Shown: positions 62,573 through 64,000 of the stretch, one piece after another | Numbering within the stretch: position 1 is the first letter of the stretch | Layout of the letters: every line of letters starts with the position of its first letter | Assembly (NCBI RefSeq): GCF_000252125.1 | Contig: NZ_AHKF01000016.1 | Coordinates: 1 to 64,000 of the forward strand | Origin: Flavobacterium frigoris PS1 | Lineage (GTDB): Bacteria > Bacteroidota > Bacteroidia > Flavobacteriales > Flavobacteriaceae | DNA length: 64,000 nucleotides | Direction of reading: 5' to 3' | Translations under genes and position numbers: made by a program | Notes under the pieces: model-generated | The model's database searches: none | The model's input: the letters and a program-made list of their open reading frames with translations, nothing else | Told to the model about the DNA's origin: nothing

Positions 62573-64000
62573 ATGAAACACAAAATTATTCTCTACTTAA
62601 TCTTAATGGGATCCTTTTTTTCTTTATCGGCCCAAAATATAGGAATCAAAGGAGTAGTAACTTCTTCTGAAGATGGTATGTCTCTTCCTGGAGCATCAGT
62701 ACTAGTTTCTGGTACGAATATAGGAACGTCTACAGATCTTGACGGTCGGTTTTCGATTAACAATGTAGACAAAAATGCAAGTATAATATTTACTTATACA
62801 GGTTATGCTTCTCAAACGATTCAGCTTAATGGTCAAACTACTTTAAATGTTTCATTGAAATCAGAGTCATTAAAATTAGATGATGTTGTAGTAACAGGTT
62901 ATTCTAAAGAGAAAAAAGCTGATTTAACTGGAGCTGTTACAGTAGTAGAGTTGAAGCCTATAACGGGTCAAACTTTGAGCTCAGGAAATGCCATGCAAGC
63001 TTTACAAGGAAGGGTTGCTGGTTTGACAATTGAAAAGTCAGGAGATCCAAGTGGCGCAAATACTAGAATTTTAATTAGAGGGGTAAGTACACTGGGGAAT
63101 ACAGATCCTTTGTATGTTATCGATGGAGTTCCTACGGTAAGACCTGAGGTTTTTGCTAGTTTGAATCCAAGTGCGATTGCATCTATTCAAGTCTTAAAAG
63201 ATGCTTCAGCTTCTTCTATTTATGGATCTAGAGCTGCTAATGGGGTAATCATTGTTACAACTAAGAATGCTTCAAAAGGAGATGTTACAACCGTTTCTTT
63301 TAGCACAAATGTTTCCGTTCTTTCTGAGAAAAAACAACGTTACAAAATGCTTAATGCTTTAGACAGAGGAAAAGTGTTATGGCAAGCATCTGTTAATGAT
63401 GGAGCAAGTCCATCTGGTGGCTATGGTGAAATCTATAATTTTGATTGGAATAATGATTTTAACAATCCAGTTTTGAATAGTGTAAGTGTACAGCCATTTG
63501 TAGGAGGTGATACGACTGTTCCTGTAGGCGACACGGATTGGCAAGATACTATGTACAAAACAGGTCTACTTATTAATAACGACTTATCGATATCTGGTGG
63601 ATCTGATAAAGCAAATGCGGTATTGAACATGGGGTATTTAGATAATTCTGGTATGTTAAAATATACTAATTATGAAAGATATTCTACCAGATTGAATGCC
63701 AATTTCAAATTATTCAATGACAAAGTAAGGTTTGGTGTTAATTCACAATTTACGCAATCAAATGAAAGAAGTGCAGCCAAAGATGTAGGAAATACACTTA
63801 CGCCTAGTTTGGCAATATCTTTGGCGCCAACTATTCCTGTATACACTAGCACTGGAGAATATGCTGGGCCAATTGGTTCTGGATATTCAGATAGAAATAA
63901 TCCACTGTTGATGCAATACCTTAACAGATGGGATAATACTAGAAAAATGTCGTTGTACGGAAATGTATTTACTGAAATTGACATTTTAAAAGGACTGACT
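62573..64000 (+). CDS. SusC/RagA TonB-linked transporter of the fructan locus (3' end outside window)
   Basis: Open to the window edge (476 codons seen of about 1000). Signal peptide ends near FSLSAQ; regulatory-like domain (IKGVVTSSEDGMSLPGASVL), TonB segment (LDDVVVTGYSKEKKADLTGA), plug (GVSTLGNTDPLYVIDGVPT, QVLKDASASSIYGSRAANGV) and the first barrel strands are present. It starts 12 bases after the GH32 stop and is probably co-transcribed. A SusD partner is expected just beyond the window. It would carry fructo-oligosaccharides over the outer membrane. Confidence 0.95.
   Translation, partial: MKHKIILYLILMGSFFSLSAQNIGIKGVVTSSEDGMSLPGASVLVSGTNIGTSTDLDGRFSINNVDKNASIIFTYTGYASQTIQLNGQTTLNVSLKSESLKLDDVVVTGYSKEKKADLTGAVTVVELKPITGQTLSSGNAMQALQGRVAGLTIEKSGDPSGANTRILIRGVSTLGNTDPLYVIDGVPTVRPEVFASLNPSAIASIQVLKDASASSIYGSRAANGVIIVTTKNASKGDVTTVSFSTNVSVLSEKKQRYKMLNALDRGKVLWQASVNDGASPSGGYGEIYNFDWNNDFNNPVLNSVSVQPFVGGDTTVPVGDTDWQDTMYKTGLLINNDLSISGGSDKANAVLNMGYLDNSGMLKYTNYERYSTRLNANFKLFNDKVRFGVNSQFTQSNERSAAKDVGNTLTPSLAISLAPTIPVYTSTGEYAGPIGSGYSDRNNPLLMQYLNRWDNTRKMSLYGNVFTEIDILKGLT

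Noticed and set aside
1..64000. CRISPR arrays, insertion sequences, phage genes and rRNA
   Set aside because: Read on both strands, I found no spaced direct-repeat array, no transposase or integrase frame and no rRNA sequence.

Overview
The window is AT-rich DNA from a member of the Bacteroidota, almost certainly a Flavobacterium-like gliding bacterium. The evidence is the gldB and gldC genes, two SusC-type TonB-dependent transporters (one with its SusD), a hybrid two-component regulator, an FtsL/FtsI pair of the Bacteroidota kind, and upstream boxes of the form TAnnTTTG (the -7 element of the Bacteroidota primary sigma factor) in front of at least ten genes. There are no insertion sequences, phage genes or CRISPR arrays. 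The only clear gene decay is a broken GIY-YIG nuclease gene beside a tRNA-Arg.

Layout. 1-7.7 kb: dipeptidase E; three overlapping paralogous secreted proteins with a carboxypeptidase-regulatory-like domain, followed by a DUF6702 protein and an M1 metallopeptidase; then TatA, a PAP2 phosphatase and an O-methyltransferase. 7.8-10.3 kb: an envelope operon with a YceI protein, a beta-barrel protein and a divergent YceI-like protein. 10.6-17.4 kb: rlmN, then a reverse-strand SusC-SusD-phosphodiesterase operon. 17.5-21.0 kb: polyprenyl diphosphate synthase, then an ECF sigma factor, a putative anti-sigma protein and an outer-membrane protein. 21.1-30.7 kb: a signalling cluster with two large GAF/PAS histidine kinases, a receiver-kinase fusion, three response regulators and two small membrane proteins. 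31-37.5 kb: conserved housekeeping and gliding genes (dnaG, a LuxR-type regulator, nadE, gldB, gldC, engB, an alpha/beta hydrolase). 37.8-53.7 kb: a complete flavobacterial dcw cluster (mraZ, rsmH, ftsL, ftsI, murE, mraY, murD, ftsW, murG, murC, ftsQ, ftsA, ftsZ). 54-56.2 kb: YqeY protein, nuclease pseudogene, tRNA-Arg(UCG), TPR protein and CBS protein. 56.5-64 kb: a fructan-type polysaccharide utilization locus (hybrid sensor, sugar transporter, GH32 hydrolase, SusC running off the end).

How the parts work together. The dcw genes are tightly packed, often overlapping, and probably form one long transcript whose promoter carries 10-bp-spaced GTGG repeats matching known MraZ operators. The fructan locus is arranged like characterised systems in which a periplasmic fructose-sensing hybrid kinase switches on transport and hydrolysis genes; an exact 11-bp direct repeat with 20-bp period lies in the gap where its DNA-binding domain would be expected to act. 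The sigma/anti-sigma/outer-membrane triad has an ECF-type promoter in front of its own sigma gene, suggesting autoregulation. The least explained region is 21-31 kb, where two kinase-receiver modules of the same architecture, a receiver-kinase fusion and free response regulators could form a branched phosphorelay. No wholly new system can be proved from the sequence alone.
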